From positions 1 through 53,110 of the forward strand of contig JAFXKX010000002.1 of assembly GCA_017531505.1 (NCBI GenBank): a DNA stretch of 53,110 bases, written 5' to 3'. Under the pieces are notes generated by a model. The model did no database searches. It saw nothing but the letters and a program-made list of their open reading frames with translations, and had not been told where the DNA came from. Each line of letters starts with the position of its first letter. Within the stretch, counting starts at the first letter, position 1. Position numbers and translations under genes: made by a program. This document shows positions 32,677 to 40,013 of the stretch, piece by piece. The DNA comes from Clostridia bacterium (GTDB taxonomy: Bacteria > Bacillota > Clostridia > Christensenellales > Christensenellaceae).

Positions 32677-33351
32677 ATGACACATAAAGTAAAATTGGTA
32701 ATATTCGACCTGGATGGCACCATTGCAGATACCATTCCGGATATCGCGGCAGCAATCAGCAAAACCATCGCAAAATACGGCGATTTCGGTAATATAGAAG
32801 AGCTCACCCGTAAGTCCATTGGCAACGGTGCTCGCAAACTGATGGAGCGTGTGTACGATGCACTGGGTATCCCCAGAGACGATCTGGATGCAGATCTCAA
32901 GGCGTATGAAGAACTGTATGCCCGTGAAAACTGCATCGATACCGTGCTGTATCCCAATACCCTCAAGGTGTTTGACGGCCTGAAGGAACGCGGCATCAAG
33001 ATGGCAGTGGCCACCATGAAGCCCCGCGGCGCGACCTGGGGCGTGTTGGAGAATCTGGGCGTTGTACCGTATATGGAGCATATCTTCTCGGCAGACGATA
33101 TGGCTGCTCCCAAGCCGGATCCCTGGAGCGTGGTGGAAAGCGCACGCCGTGTAGGTGTATTGCCCGAAGAGTGCATGATGGTAGGCGACAGCATGACGGA
33201 TGTCGGCTCCGGCATCAGCTCCGGTGCAGTCAGCGTAGCGATCCTTGGCGGCTACTATGATCAGGAAAAGATGAAAAACAGCGGTGCGATGTACAGTACC
33301 TATGATATCGGCGATGTACTCGCCATTGTAGACGAGATCAACGGAAAGTAA
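32677..33351 (+). CDS. HAD family phosphatase, phosphoglycolate phosphatase-like
   Basis: A 224-residue cytoplasmic HAD-IA phosphatase. Motif I is FDLDGTIADT with both catalytic Asp residues. The helical cap is at about 15-80, the basic motif III Lys is in AAPKPDPWS, and motif IV is VGDSMTDVGSG. The overall pattern resembles Gph-type enzymes, although the substrate is not fixed by sequence. It is the first gene of the operon; GGAG lies about 12 bases before the ATG. The STAS gene starts nine bases after its stop. Confidence 0.9.
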   Translation: MTHKVKLVIFDLDGTIADTIPDIAAAISKTIAKYGDFGNIEELTRKSIGNGARKLMERVYDALGIPRDDLDADLKAYEELYARENCIDTVLYPNTLKVFDGLKERGIKMAVATMKPRGATWGVLENLGVVPYMEHIFSADDMAAPKPDPWSVVESARRVGVLPEECMMVGDSMTDVGSGISSGAVSVAILGGYYDQEKMKNSGAMYSTYDIGDVLAIVDEINGK

Positions 33352-33360
33352 GGAAAATGT

Positions 33361-33678
33361 ATGGCGATCCGGAAGCATTTAGATCAACAAAAGAATGTAT
33401 GGGTGATTGAGCCGAGCGGGTATCTGGACCTGTTCAATCTGCCGCAGGTAAAAGAGGCGTTTGCAGGCACAGAGGATAAGGATATCCTGTTTTGCTGCGA
33501 AGAACTTCGCTATCTGGATTCTGCGGTGATCAAGGTCATGGCAGAGGCGGCGGAGGCTTGCCGTGCAAATGGGCATATATTCCGTATTTGCTGTCTCAAA
33601 TCGTATATCTACAAGATCATCGAGATGGTGGGCTTGCAGAAGGTATTTGTGTTTGAATGCGGGGAGGAAACGGTATGA
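33361..33678 (+). CDS. STAS domain protein, anti-sigma factor antagonist-like
   Basis: A 105-residue single STAS domain like RsbV/SpoIIAA. In a partner switch, such a protein sequesters the anti-sigma factor when unphosphorylated. The segment around ELRYLDSAVIKVM aligns with the RsbV loop and retains its phosphorylatable Ser after Asp. The last strand (LQKVFVFECG) is intact. Its stop overlaps the next start (ATGA), which shows translational coupling with the anti-sigma-like gene. An AAGGA site precedes the start. Its pairing with a kinase-deficient partner is unusual. Confidence 0.88.
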   Translation: MAIRKHLDQQKNVWVIEPSGYLDLFNLPQVKEAFAGTEDKDILFCCEELRYLDSAVIKVMAEAAEACRANGHIFRICCLKSYIYKIIEMVGLQKVFVFECGEETV

Positions 33679-34043
33679 GCGATGTATTTGCACAGGTGAA
33701 AGTGCCTGCACAGGCAAAGTATATCCTGCCTATCCGTTTGTTTCTGGCAGGTATCGCGGTCCGTATGGATTTCCCGGCAGAGACCATTGAGGATATCAAA
33801 ATGGCGGCGGCAGAGGCTTGCTCTATCCTGATGGCAGGTGCGGCAGAGGCAGAGGCTCTTTGCTGCAATACGGCAGAGCAGGCAGATCACAGCCTGCGCA
33901 TCGATCTGTGTCTGGAGGGGAAAGTACTGCCCGGTGAGGCAGACGATATCTCTCGTGCCATTCTGGAGGCTATGGCCGATGAATGCACATTTGACTATCA
34001 GCAGGGGGTATGCCGCGGCATCACGATCTGCTTTAAGAATTGA
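33675..34043 (+). CDS. RsbW-like anti-sigma factor, ATP-binding residues missing
   Basis: A 122-residue protein, shorter than the 150-160 residues usual for RsbW/SpoIIAB. The first half aligns closely with RsbW: VKVPAQAKYILPIRLFLAGI and ETIEDIKMAAAEACSIL. The N-box keeps Glu (EAC) but has no Asn at the Mg-binding position. No DXGXG or GXGLG glycine boxes occur. The last 45 residues keep only a strand like RsbW's C-terminus (GVCRGITICFKN). It therefore probably cannot phosphorylate the STAS partner, though it might still bind the sigma factor. It lies between the STAS and sigma genes. Confidence 0.8.
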   Translation: MSDVFAQVKVPAQAKYILPIRLFLAGIAVRMDFPAETIEDIKMAAAEACSILMAGAAEAEALCCNTAEQADHSLRIDLCLEGKVLPGEADDISRAILEAMADECTFDYQQGVCRGITICFKN

Positions 34044-34059
34044 TTTGAGGTAGCACATT

Positions 34060-34803
34060 TTGGCAGTATGTGACATTGCGGGCATGGATACGGCTCGCCT
34101 TATACAACTATATAAGGAAACCGGCGATCTGATGCTGCGCAATGCCATTGTAGAGAAAAATCTGCGGCTGGCGGAAGGGATCGCCTCCCGATTTATCGGC
34201 CGCGGCGTAGATTACGAGGATCTGGTTCAGGTGGCATCCATTGCGCTTATCGGCGCGATAGAGCGCTTCGAGCCTGAACGGGGCTTCAAATTTTCTACGT
34301 TTGCCGTGCCTACCATTATCGGTGAGATCAAGAATTATTTCCGCGACAAAACGCGCATGATGCACATTTCCCGCAGAGACAGTGAACAACTGCTGGCTTT
34401 TGCAGATGTCAAGGAAACGCTGGAAAAGCAGGGCAGGCTGTCTGTCGGCGATATCGCCCGGACAATGCAGATCAGCGAAGAGCGCGTGTTGGAATTGATG
34501 GAAATGCAGCGCTCGGTCAGCGTCTCTTCGCTGGAAAAGGTCATTGGCGATGAAGAGACCGAAAGCGTGATCAAAGATTTTCTCGGCAAAGACGACGAGG
34601 GATTTACGCATATCGAGAATAAAGCGTTTGTGGAAAAGGCGTTTATGCATCTGGATGATACAGAGCAGCGCATTTTGCGGGAACGTTTTTGGCAGCGGCT
34701 CCCGCAGAGCACGGTGGCGGAGAATCTGGGTGTTTCCCAGATGTATATCTCCCGTGCAGAGCGGCGTATTTTGAAGAAGCTGCGCGCATATATGGAACAT
34801 TAA
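34060..34803 (+). CDS. RNA polymerase sigma factor, SigB/SigF/SigG family
   Basis: A 247-residue sigma-70 family factor. Region 2 is clear (AIVEKNLRLAEGIASRFIGR, then DYEDLVQVASIALIGAIERF and FKFSTFAVPTIIGEIKNYFR). Region 3 follows (about 110-165), and region 4 has the recognition helix TVAENLGVSQMYISRAERR. The start is TTG 34060, with GAGGT about nine bases upstream; an ATG at 34084 has no ribosome site. The preceding STAS and RsbW-like genes indicate a partner-switch-controlled factor, closer to SigB than to the sporulation factors. Its regulon is unknown. Confidence 0.88.
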   Translation: MAVCDIAGMDTARLIQLYKETGDLMLRNAIVEKNLRLAEGIASRFIGRGVDYEDLVQVASIALIGAIERFEPERGFKFSTFAVPTIIGEIKNYFRDKTRMMHISRRDSEQLLAFADVKETLEKQGRLSVGDIARTMQISEERVLELMEMQRSVSVSSLEKVIGDEETESVIKDFLGKDDEGFTHIENKAFVEKAFMHLDDTEQRILRERFWQRLPQSTVAENLGVSQMYISRAERRILKKLRAYMEH

Positions 34804-34833
34804 CAGGTGCATCGCACCATTCGGAGGCAATGT

Positions 34834-36084
34834 ATGGCAGGATATCAGTCACGGCGGCGGGTAGTACGTCGCGGCAGCAGCCGCAGCAATGCGGCCCGGC
34901 AGCAGGAGACCATAAGAAAAGGACTTATCTACGGCGGCGTCGGTCTCGGCGCACTTCTTGTGATCGTGTTGCTTATTTGTTTGTTCGGCGGACCCGGAAC
35001 ATTTACTGCAGAGCGTGGTACCCTCAGCTTCTCTACGCAGGGAAGCGGTATTGTGGTGCGTTCCGAACGCCTGTATACGGCAGAGGGCTATGGCAAGGCC
35101 GAGTATATTGCGCAGGAAGGGCAGGTGCTGATGGCAGGCAGCCCGATCTGTGATGTATACAGCAACGATTACAGCGACAGTGACTATGCATCTCTCAAAG
35201 AATTGCAGGAAAAGATACTGGATTACCAGCAGAATAATGCCCAGAGCGGCATCGTCGATGAAGATATGAACTCGCTCAATGAGCAGATCGCTGTCAAAAC
35301 CGAGCAGATCCGCAGATATATTGCCGGCGAAGAAGCGGGAGATCTGGATCAGCTGCAGCGTGAAATACGCCAGCTGATGTCCGAGCGTTCCGAAATACTG
35401 CGCAATGCGGCAAAGGAAGATTCCCAGCTGGCGGACTTTTATGCGCAGGAGCAGACGCTGATCACCCGTATCCAAAACTATAAGCGGACCATCGTGGCAG
35501 AAAACGATGGCATTGTCAGCTTTTATTTTGACGGAACAGAGCAGCTGCTGACGCCTGCCAATATCCCGCTGCTGACGGTAAAGAATATCAACAACATTCT
35601 CAACGGTACCTTCCGCTACGATACCGACTCCGAGCAGACGTTTAACAAGCCGCTGTACCGTCTGGTCGAGCGGAACAACTGGTATGTAGTCATGATCGCC
35701 GATGAAGAGATCCCTCAGTTTGAGGGCAATACCGAGTTTACCGTGACCTTCTCCTTTGGCAGTGATTATACCTATACCGCCAATATCAGCGATCATATCA
35801 GTGAAGGCGGCAAGGAACTGTATTGCTTCCATTTCACCGGTGATGTAGATAAAATGCTGCGTGCGCGTCAGGTCAGCTTTGAGGTGTCTGCCCGTTATGT
35901 AGGCATTACAGTGCCCAAATCGGCCATCAAGAAAGAGGACGGTGTAGAGGGTGTATACTTCTTCCATGAGGGAAAGAAGACCTTTGCTCCCGTAGAGATC
36001 CTGATTTCCGAGGAGAAAGAGGCCATTATCCGTGCAAAAGATCCTGCAAGTCCGCTGAAGGTAGGCAGTGAGATTTTCAAGTAA
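34834..36084 (+). CDS. HlyD-like membrane protein upstream of yggS/sepF
   Basis: A 416-residue protein with a basic Arg/Ser-rich N-terminus and one membrane segment (LIYGGVGLGALLVIVLLICLF, residues about 31-51). The large external part has the biotinyl-lipoyl/HlyD pattern: GSGIVVRSERLYTAEGYGK opens it, a long helical region (about 120-215) follows, then AENDGIVSFYFDG and a beta-rich end. Related genes lie next to ylmE-sepF in many Clostridia, so a role in division or envelope assembly, rather than export, is likely but unproven. CGGAGG precedes the start. Confidence 0.75.
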   Translation: MAGYQSRRRVVRRGSSRSNAARQQETIRKGLIYGGVGLGALLVIVLLICLFGGPGTFTAERGTLSFSTQGSGIVVRSERLYTAEGYGKAEYIAQEGQVLMAGSPICDVYSNDYSDSDYASLKELQEKILDYQQNNAQSGIVDEDMNSLNEQIAVKTEQIRRYIAGEEAGDLDQLQREIRQLMSERSEILRNAAKEDSQLADFYAQEQTLITRIQNYKRTIVAENDGIVSFYFDGTEQLLTPANIPLLTVKNINNILNGTFRYDTDSEQTFNKPLYRLVERNNWYVVMIADEEIPQFEGNTEFTVTFSFGSDYTYTANISDHISEGGKELYCFHFTGDVDKMLRARQVSFEVSARYVGITVPKSAIKKEDGVEGVYFFHEGKKTFAPVEILISEEKEAIIRAKDPASPLKVGSEIFK

Positions 36085-36097
36085 GGGAGAGATCCGT

Positions 36098-36781
36098 ATG
36101 TCAGTAAAAGAAAATGTGCAGGCGATTCGCGAGCGGATTCGTCGCAGTGCCGAGAAAAGCGGCCGCCGTGCAGAGGATATCTGTCTGATCGGCGTCAGCA
36201 AGACGGTGGATGTGGATCGTATCCGTCAGGCGCTGGATGCGGGCATTGTCTGCCTTGGTGAAAACCGCGTACAGGAAATGCGCGATAAGCAGCCGCTTCT
36301 GCCCGAGAATGTGCAGTGGCATATGATCGGCAGATTGCAAAAAAATAAAGTGAAATATATAATAGGGAAAACGGCTATGATCCAGTCTCTGTGCTCCATA
36401 GATGTGGCTTCAGAGATCCAGCGGATCTCCGAACGGGAAAATGTAGTGACCCAATGCCTCGTGCAGGTCAATGTAGGCCGCGAAGCCACAAAAGGCGGGG
36501 TAGATATTGAGGAACTTTCGTCGTTTTTGCAGGAAATTTCCCGTTTTGACAGAATTATTATTAAAGGGTTGATGGCTGTACCGCCGGCGTTGTCCGATCC
36601 GGAGGCTGTGCGTCCCTTCTTCGCCTGTATGAAGCGCTTGTATGATGGTTTGCCCGAAACAAAGCAGATCCAAAAAGAGTGGCTGTCTATGGGTATGTCG
36701 GGGGACTTTGACATAGCGATAGAGGAGGGCGCCAATATGGTGCGCGTAGGTTCGTCGATCTTTGGTGAGCGTGTATATTAA
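36098..36781 (+). CDS. YggS family pyridoxal phosphate-binding protein
   Basis: A 227-residue cytoplasmic PLPBP-family protein that helps maintain vitamin B6 and amino acid balance. The PLP-binding Lys is in ICLIGVSKTV. Family motifs GENRVQEMRDK, WHMIGRLQKNK, VNVGREATKGG and LSMGMSGDFDIAIEEGANMV-R are intact, including the phosphate-binding loop at the end. The start at 36098 follows GGAGAG; the frame extends upstream without a ribosome site. Its place just before sepF matches the ylmE-sepF order of Bacillus. Confidence 0.95.
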   Translation: MSVKENVQAIRERIRRSAEKSGRRAEDICLIGVSKTVDVDRIRQALDAGIVCLGENRVQEMRDKQPLLPENVQWHMIGRLQKNKVKYIIGKTAMIQSLCSIDVASEIQRISERENVVTQCLVQVNVGREATKGGVDIEELSSFLQEISRFDRIIIKGLMAVPPALSDPEAVRPFFACMKRLYDGLPETKQIQKEWLSMGMSGDFDIAIEEGANMVRVGSSIFGERVY

Positions 36782-36798
36782 AGGAGAGTATCAATACT

Positions 36799-37317
36799 AT
36801 GGCTTGGTTTACGAAAAAAGGGTTTGGCAAAAAGAACAACGACGAGTATTATGAAGAGATCCCCGGTCAGTACGACGATGAAGCGTATGACGAGGAGTAT
36901 GACGATTATCAGGATGACTATGCGGACGATTACGGTACGCAGGATATCTACGATGAAGAGCCCAGCCTGTCTGCACGCCGCGGCGGCAAGAGCAGCAAGG
37001 TGATCTCCATGCCCGAATATACCCGCAATCCTGCTCCCGCGACCGATCGCGATATGAAGATGGTCATTTTCAAACCCTCTTCTTATGACGAGACAGAGAG
37101 CGTGATCGACAGCCTGCGTGCAAGAAAACCCATCGTTGTCAATCTGGATGAGATCAATCCCGCGGTTGCACAGCGTATTCTGGACTTTATCAGCGGTGCT
37201 GTGTATGCCCTCAATGGCGATATCCGCCGTGCGGCTCGCAATATTTTCGTGGTAGCGCCCTCCAATATCGAGATATCTACCAACGATTTGGATGATGCAT
37301 ACGATACAGAAGACTGA
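36799..37317 (+). CDS. sepF: cell division protein SepF
   Basis: A 172-residue division protein that binds FtsZ and the membrane. The N-terminal amphipathic helix (MAWFTKKGFGK) is followed by an acidic Asp/Tyr/Glu-rich linker (about 15-65) and the conserved SepF core: VIFKPSSYDETESVIDSLRA, KPIVVNLDEINPAVAQRILDF and the Gly-turn segment ISGAVYALNGDIRR. The end, FVVAPSNIEIST, is typical. It lies in the operon between yggS and divIVA. AGGAGAG precedes the start. Confidence 0.96.
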   Translation: MAWFTKKGFGKKNNDEYYEEIPGQYDDEAYDEEYDDYQDDYADDYGTQDIYDEEPSLSARRGGKSSKVISMPEYTRNPAPATDRDMKMVIFKPSSYDETESVIDSLRARKPIVVNLDEINPAVAQRILDFISGAVYALNGDIRRAARNIFVVAPSNIEISTNDLDDAYDTED

Positions 37318-37351
37318 TCTTCCGGTGCTTGTATAAAGAGAGGAAAACTAT

Positions 37352-37954
37352 ATGGATAAGCTCAAAGCATATATTGAAAATATCAATTTTGATTGTCGTC
37401 GCAATCGCTATGACGCAGCACAGGTCGATGAATTTATCGCGAATGTGCAGAGCCAGTTGAGCGATATCGAGGAATATATCCGTGCATTGAAGGAAAAGAA
37501 CGCTACTTTCGAGAGTCAGTCTGCATCGATGGCCGCTGCGATGATCACCGCAGAAAAGAACTCTGCCGAGATCGTGGCCAAGGCAGAAGCACAGGCGCAG
37601 GAGATCGTTGCCGCTGCACAGCGCGAAGGTGAGGATTTTGTCAACTCTATGCAGGAACGTCAGACTGCCATGGAAAACGCCTATGCGGAAGAAGAAAAGC
37701 AGCTGATCAAGCAGATACAGTCTCTCAAGAACTTTAAGGAGCGTTACCATCACGCGATCGAGCGGGATGTTGTGGATGTTCTGTCCCGCATTAGCAGCCT
37801 CGAATCCAATAAGGTCTGGAATGACTTGTCTGAGGAGATGCGTCGCGAGTACGGTCTGGACGAAGCGTATGCAGGCATCGACCTCAATGAAATTATCAAA
37901 GATCTGCCCGAGACGGACAGCGAACTGAAGCAGATGATCGAAGGTCTGCTGTAA
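37352..37954 (+). CDS. divIVA: DivIVA domain protein
   Basis: A 200-residue polar and septal scaffold protein. The N-terminal membrane-binding part (IENINFDCRRNRYDAAQVDEF) is recognisable although its sequence is divergent from Bacillus DivIVA. Coiled-coil segments follow (about 28-60 and 65-140) with many Ala/Glu/Gln heptads. The C-terminal 50 residues are acidic. It is the last gene of the operon: a terminator follows at 37966. The intervening ylmG and ylmH genes of other Firmicutes are absent here. Confidence 0.88.
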   Translation: MDKLKAYIENINFDCRRNRYDAAQVDEFIANVQSQLSDIEEYIRALKEKNATFESQSASMAAAMITAEKNSAEIVAKAEAQAQEIVAAAQREGEDFVNSMQERQTAMENAYAEEEKQLIKQIQSLKNFKERYHHAIERDVVDVLSRISSLESNKVWNDLSEEMRREYGLDEAYAGIDLNEIIKDLPETDSELKQMIEGLL

Positions 37955-37965
37955 AATGCCACACC

Positions 37966-38006
37966 CGCGGCCTGCCGGCAGATACTCCGGTTGGCCGCGT
38001 TTTTAT
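37966..38006 (+). terminator. terminator of the division operon
   Basis: CGCGGCC pairs with GGCCGCG across an inner CCGG/CCGG hairpin. TTTTT follows. Confidence 0.85.
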
Positions 38007-38019
38007 TTGGAGGATATGT

Positions 38020-38844
38020 ATGAAGAAAATACTGAGTATGGTATTGGCGCTGCTGCTGCTTTGTACGGCGTGCGGCGGATTTCGCGATAAAGAATCGGCA
38101 GTACTGTATGGGTACGGTGCAGACGGTGCTGCCGCACAGCGTATCGGTGCCTGCTACGGTGTGACGGCTGCAGATGCACCTGCTGCGGAAGGCATGGCAG
38201 ATATGCCCGAGGCTGCACAGCAGCAGGCAGTTATCGATGCCGTTGCAGAGGATAAGTACGGTATCGGCTATATCTATAGCATGACGGCAGAGGACAGTGA
38301 TGCGGTAAAAGAAATTGAGATCACCGATGCACCAGCCTTGCAGATCATGGTCGCCCGCAGAGACGATTACGCTCCGGATACACTGGAGGTGGATTTTTAT
38401 CACTTTCTCATCAATGTAGTGGGGCAGGAGATCGCAGAAGAAATGGGCTATACCGGTCTGGTGGAAATGCCGTTGGCTATGTGCGGTGCCTGTGTAAAAC
38501 CTGCAGGAAAACTGACTATGCTGGTGCAGCCGGGGTTGGAGCCGCTGGCGCTGGCACTGCGTGAGAAATACTACGGTTACAATAAGCAGGCAGATATCAC
38601 CATTCTGACTGCAGAAGATGCATGGACGCGATTGGAGAAGGATGAATGTGCCATCGTTATGGGATACAATTCTGAATTTGTTTCAATGCCGTTGTTTGAC
38701 GATACGATGAAGACGGATCTGCTGGGCGAGGCGGATTTCCGTGTGATCGTCAATGCCGAAAATCCGGTGGAATCGCTGAGTGCAGAACAGTTTGCTGCGA
38801 TCTTGGCGGGGGATACGCCTGCCTGGGAAACGTTGCTTCCCTGA
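38020..38844 (+). CDS. PstS-like periplasmic-binding-fold lipoprotein
   Basis: A 274-residue lipoprotein with a signal peptide ending in LLLLCTAC (Cys18). The mature part looks like a type 2 periplasmic-binding fold of the PstS-like group. The pattern VIVNAENPVESLSAEQFAAIL near the end resembles the PstS strand-turn-helix that precedes a GDTPAW segment. No ABC permease or ATPase follows, so a transport role is doubtful; a sensor or scavenger function is possible. TTTGGAGG precedes the start. Its transcript should end at the split terminator described at 38854. Confidence 0.7.
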   Translation: MKKILSMVLALLLLCTACGGFRDKESAVLYGYGADGAAAQRIGACYGVTAADAPAAEGMADMPEAAQQQAVIDAVAEDKYGIGYIYSMTAEDSDAVKEIEITDAPALQIMVARRDDYAPDTLEVDFYHFLINVVGQEIAEEMGYTGLVEMPLAMCGACVKPAGKLTMLVQPGLEPLALALREKYYGYNKQADITILTAEDAWTRLEKDECAIVMGYNSEFVSMPLFDDTMKTDLLGEADFRVIVNAENPVESLSAEQFAAILAGDTPAWETLLP

Positions 38845-38912
38845 ATTTTAGATGCACATAAAAAACGACTGTCTTAAAAGTGATACTCTTAAGGACAGTA
38901 CAATAAAATACG

Positions 38913-38949
38913 AAAGCACCTATGTTTTTTTAAACTTTGGGTGCTTTTT
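38913..38949 (+). terminator. terminator-like hairpin near the cassette left end
   Basis: AAAGCACC pairs with GGGTGCTTTTT across an A/T-rich loop. It could stop readthrough from the lipoprotein gene. Confidence 0.65.
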
Positions 38950-38958
38950 AATATAATT

Positions 38959-38987
38959 TTTATTTGTTAGTCAAGTTATGCTATAAT
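38959..38987 (+). promoter_or_regulatory. weak promoter of the P-loop gene
   Basis: TTTATT, a 17-bp spacer and TATAAT (38982-38987), 39 bp before the gene. The -10 is consensus and the -35 is poor. Confidence 0.4.
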
Positions 38988-39026
38988 AAAACTAACCGAT
39001 AAATAAGAATTTGACGAGGTGAGAAA

Positions 39027-39572
39027 ATGGCAACCGGCATTATGATAATGGGTTCTTCGGGAGCTGGAAAAACTACTCTTGGAAATTTGGTAGCCAATGA
39101 ATTAGGATATACATTTGTGGACATTGATGAATATATATGGCGTAAGGATACAGAAATTCCTTTTTCTGCAATGTATTCCAAAGTTGAAAAAATCAGTCGG
39201 TTACAAGAAGCAATATCAAATTGTGAGCATTTTGTAATGGCAGGGTCTATGGATTCATTTCACGAGTATTTTGACCCTCATTTTGAATTGGTTGTTCATC
39301 TTCATACAGATGCACAAATTCGTGTAAAGCGTGTGCATGAGCGAGAACTAGGGAGGTTTGGAGAACGCGTCTTAGAAGGCGGAGATATGTATGAAGACCA
39401 TCAAAAAATGTTAAATGGTATTGCTGGATATGACTATGGAATTGGTGGTTGTACGTTACAGCAACATGAGAATTGGATGAAATCCCTTAAATGTAAAGTA
39501 ATACAATTAGATGGTTCGGATACATTAGAGAAGAATTTAAGTATTATTATTGATACATATAAAGAGCGATAA
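39027..39572 (+). CDS. P-loop NTPase/small kinase-like protein
   Basis: A 181-residue P-loop protein. Walker A is IMGSSGAGKTTL (about residues 7-18), followed by an adenylate/shikimate-kinase-like pattern: FVDIDEYIWRKD with the acidic Asp pair, VMAGSMDSFHEYF, and a lid-like RVHERELGRFGERVLEGG. It is probably a small-molecule kinase of the AAA/ADK-like type; no partner or pathway gene is adjacent. Codon and base use are strongly AT-biased compared with both neighbours, which indicates transfer. GACGAGG precedes the ATG. It is the passenger gene of the cassette at 38854-39970. Confidence 0.8.
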   Translation: MATGIMIMGSSGAGKTTLGNLVANELGYTFVDIDEYIWRKDTEIPFSAMYSKVEKISRLQEAISNCEHFVMAGSMDSFHEYFDPHFELVVHLHTDAQIRVKRVHERELGRFGERVLEGGDMYEDHQKMLNGIAGYDYGIGGCTLQQHENWMKSLKCKVIQLDGSDTLEKNLSIIIDTYKER

Positions 39573-39684
39573 ATCCCAATTTGTCGAATAGATGATATTT
39601 GTTTAGAAAAGGGTTTTAGGTTCTCCTAAAGATTGGGCAATGAGCCGTACATTTTCCCTGCTTGCTACGGTATGAGACAAATAT
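39573..39684. other. non-coding cassette stretch after the P-loop gene
   Basis: No gene is seen. An imperfect inverted repeat (GAGCCGTAC near 39641 and GCTACGGTATGAG near 39664) is the only clear structure. Confidence 0.4.
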
Positions 39685-39720
39685 TAAACGGATGTGTAGA
39701 ATTTCTGCACATCCGTTTTA
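39685..39720 (+). terminator. terminator inside the cassette
   Basis: AAACGGATGTG-TAGAATTTCTG-CACATCCGTTTT, a long stem with T4. It ends the passenger transcript. Confidence 0.85.
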
Positions 39721-39744
39721 CTATCTCAAGAGAAATATTTTAAT

Positions 39745-39920
39745 AGTGATATTGTGAGACAGGTCTCACAGTGATATTTTGCCTAACGGCAAAGTGATAT
39801 TAAAACCTTGTGGTTTTAGTGATATTTTATTCGCTCCTAAACTCGCAAAGCGAATAACACTCGACTTTTAGCCGAATATAACTGCGAAGCAATATAACTC
39901 GCCGCAAGGCGAATAAAAGT
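39745..39920. repeat. hairpin array with an AGTGATATT spacer
   Basis: AGTGATATT occurs at 39745, 39770, 39793 and 39818. Each copy is followed by a different small palindrome: GTGAGAC/GTCTCAC, TTGCC/GGCAA, AAAACC/GGTTTT, and TTATTCGC/GCGAATAA. On the right side a near-inverse spacer AATATAACT occurs at 39875 and 39891, then AATAAAAGT at 39912, with palindromes GC-GAA-GC and CGCC-GCAA-GGCG between them. The left and right spacers can pair, giving a multi-branched fold. A further hairpin GGCGTTGTA/TACAACGCC (39921-39949) follows. Confidence 0.8.
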
Positions 39921-40013
39921 GGCGTTGTATCCTTACGGGTACAACGCCTAAAACAGTCGTTTTTTTGTGCGGTCAGACGGATAGTTTACTATGCCGCTAC
40001 GGGTTATATTCGA

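Larger units (their letters stand above)
38854..39970. mobile_element. putative AT-rich one-gene cassette inserted in a terminator loop
   Basis: The left end GCACATAAAAAACGACTGT (38854-38872) is the reverse complement of the right end ACAGTCGTTTTTTTGTGC (39953-39970) except for one extra T. Together the two halves would make one bidirectional terminator between the convergent lipoprotein (38020) and SLC13 (40014) genes. Between them lie a short hairpin, a promoter, a P-loop gene (39027), an internal terminator and a hairpin array. Base composition is much more AT-rich than the flanks. No transposase or integrase is present, so any movement would need help in trans. Confidence 0.6.

Noticed and set aside
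34060..34803. Identity as sporulation sigma factor SigF or SigG
   Set aside because: The neighbouring anti-sigma-like protein resembles RsbW rather than SpoIIAB, and the sigma sequence fits the SigB side better, so no gene symbol was given.
39745..39920. CRISPR array
   Set aside because: The repeated element is only 9 bp, and the segments between are short palindromes of 7-30 bp, not unique spacers of uniform length. No cas gene is present.
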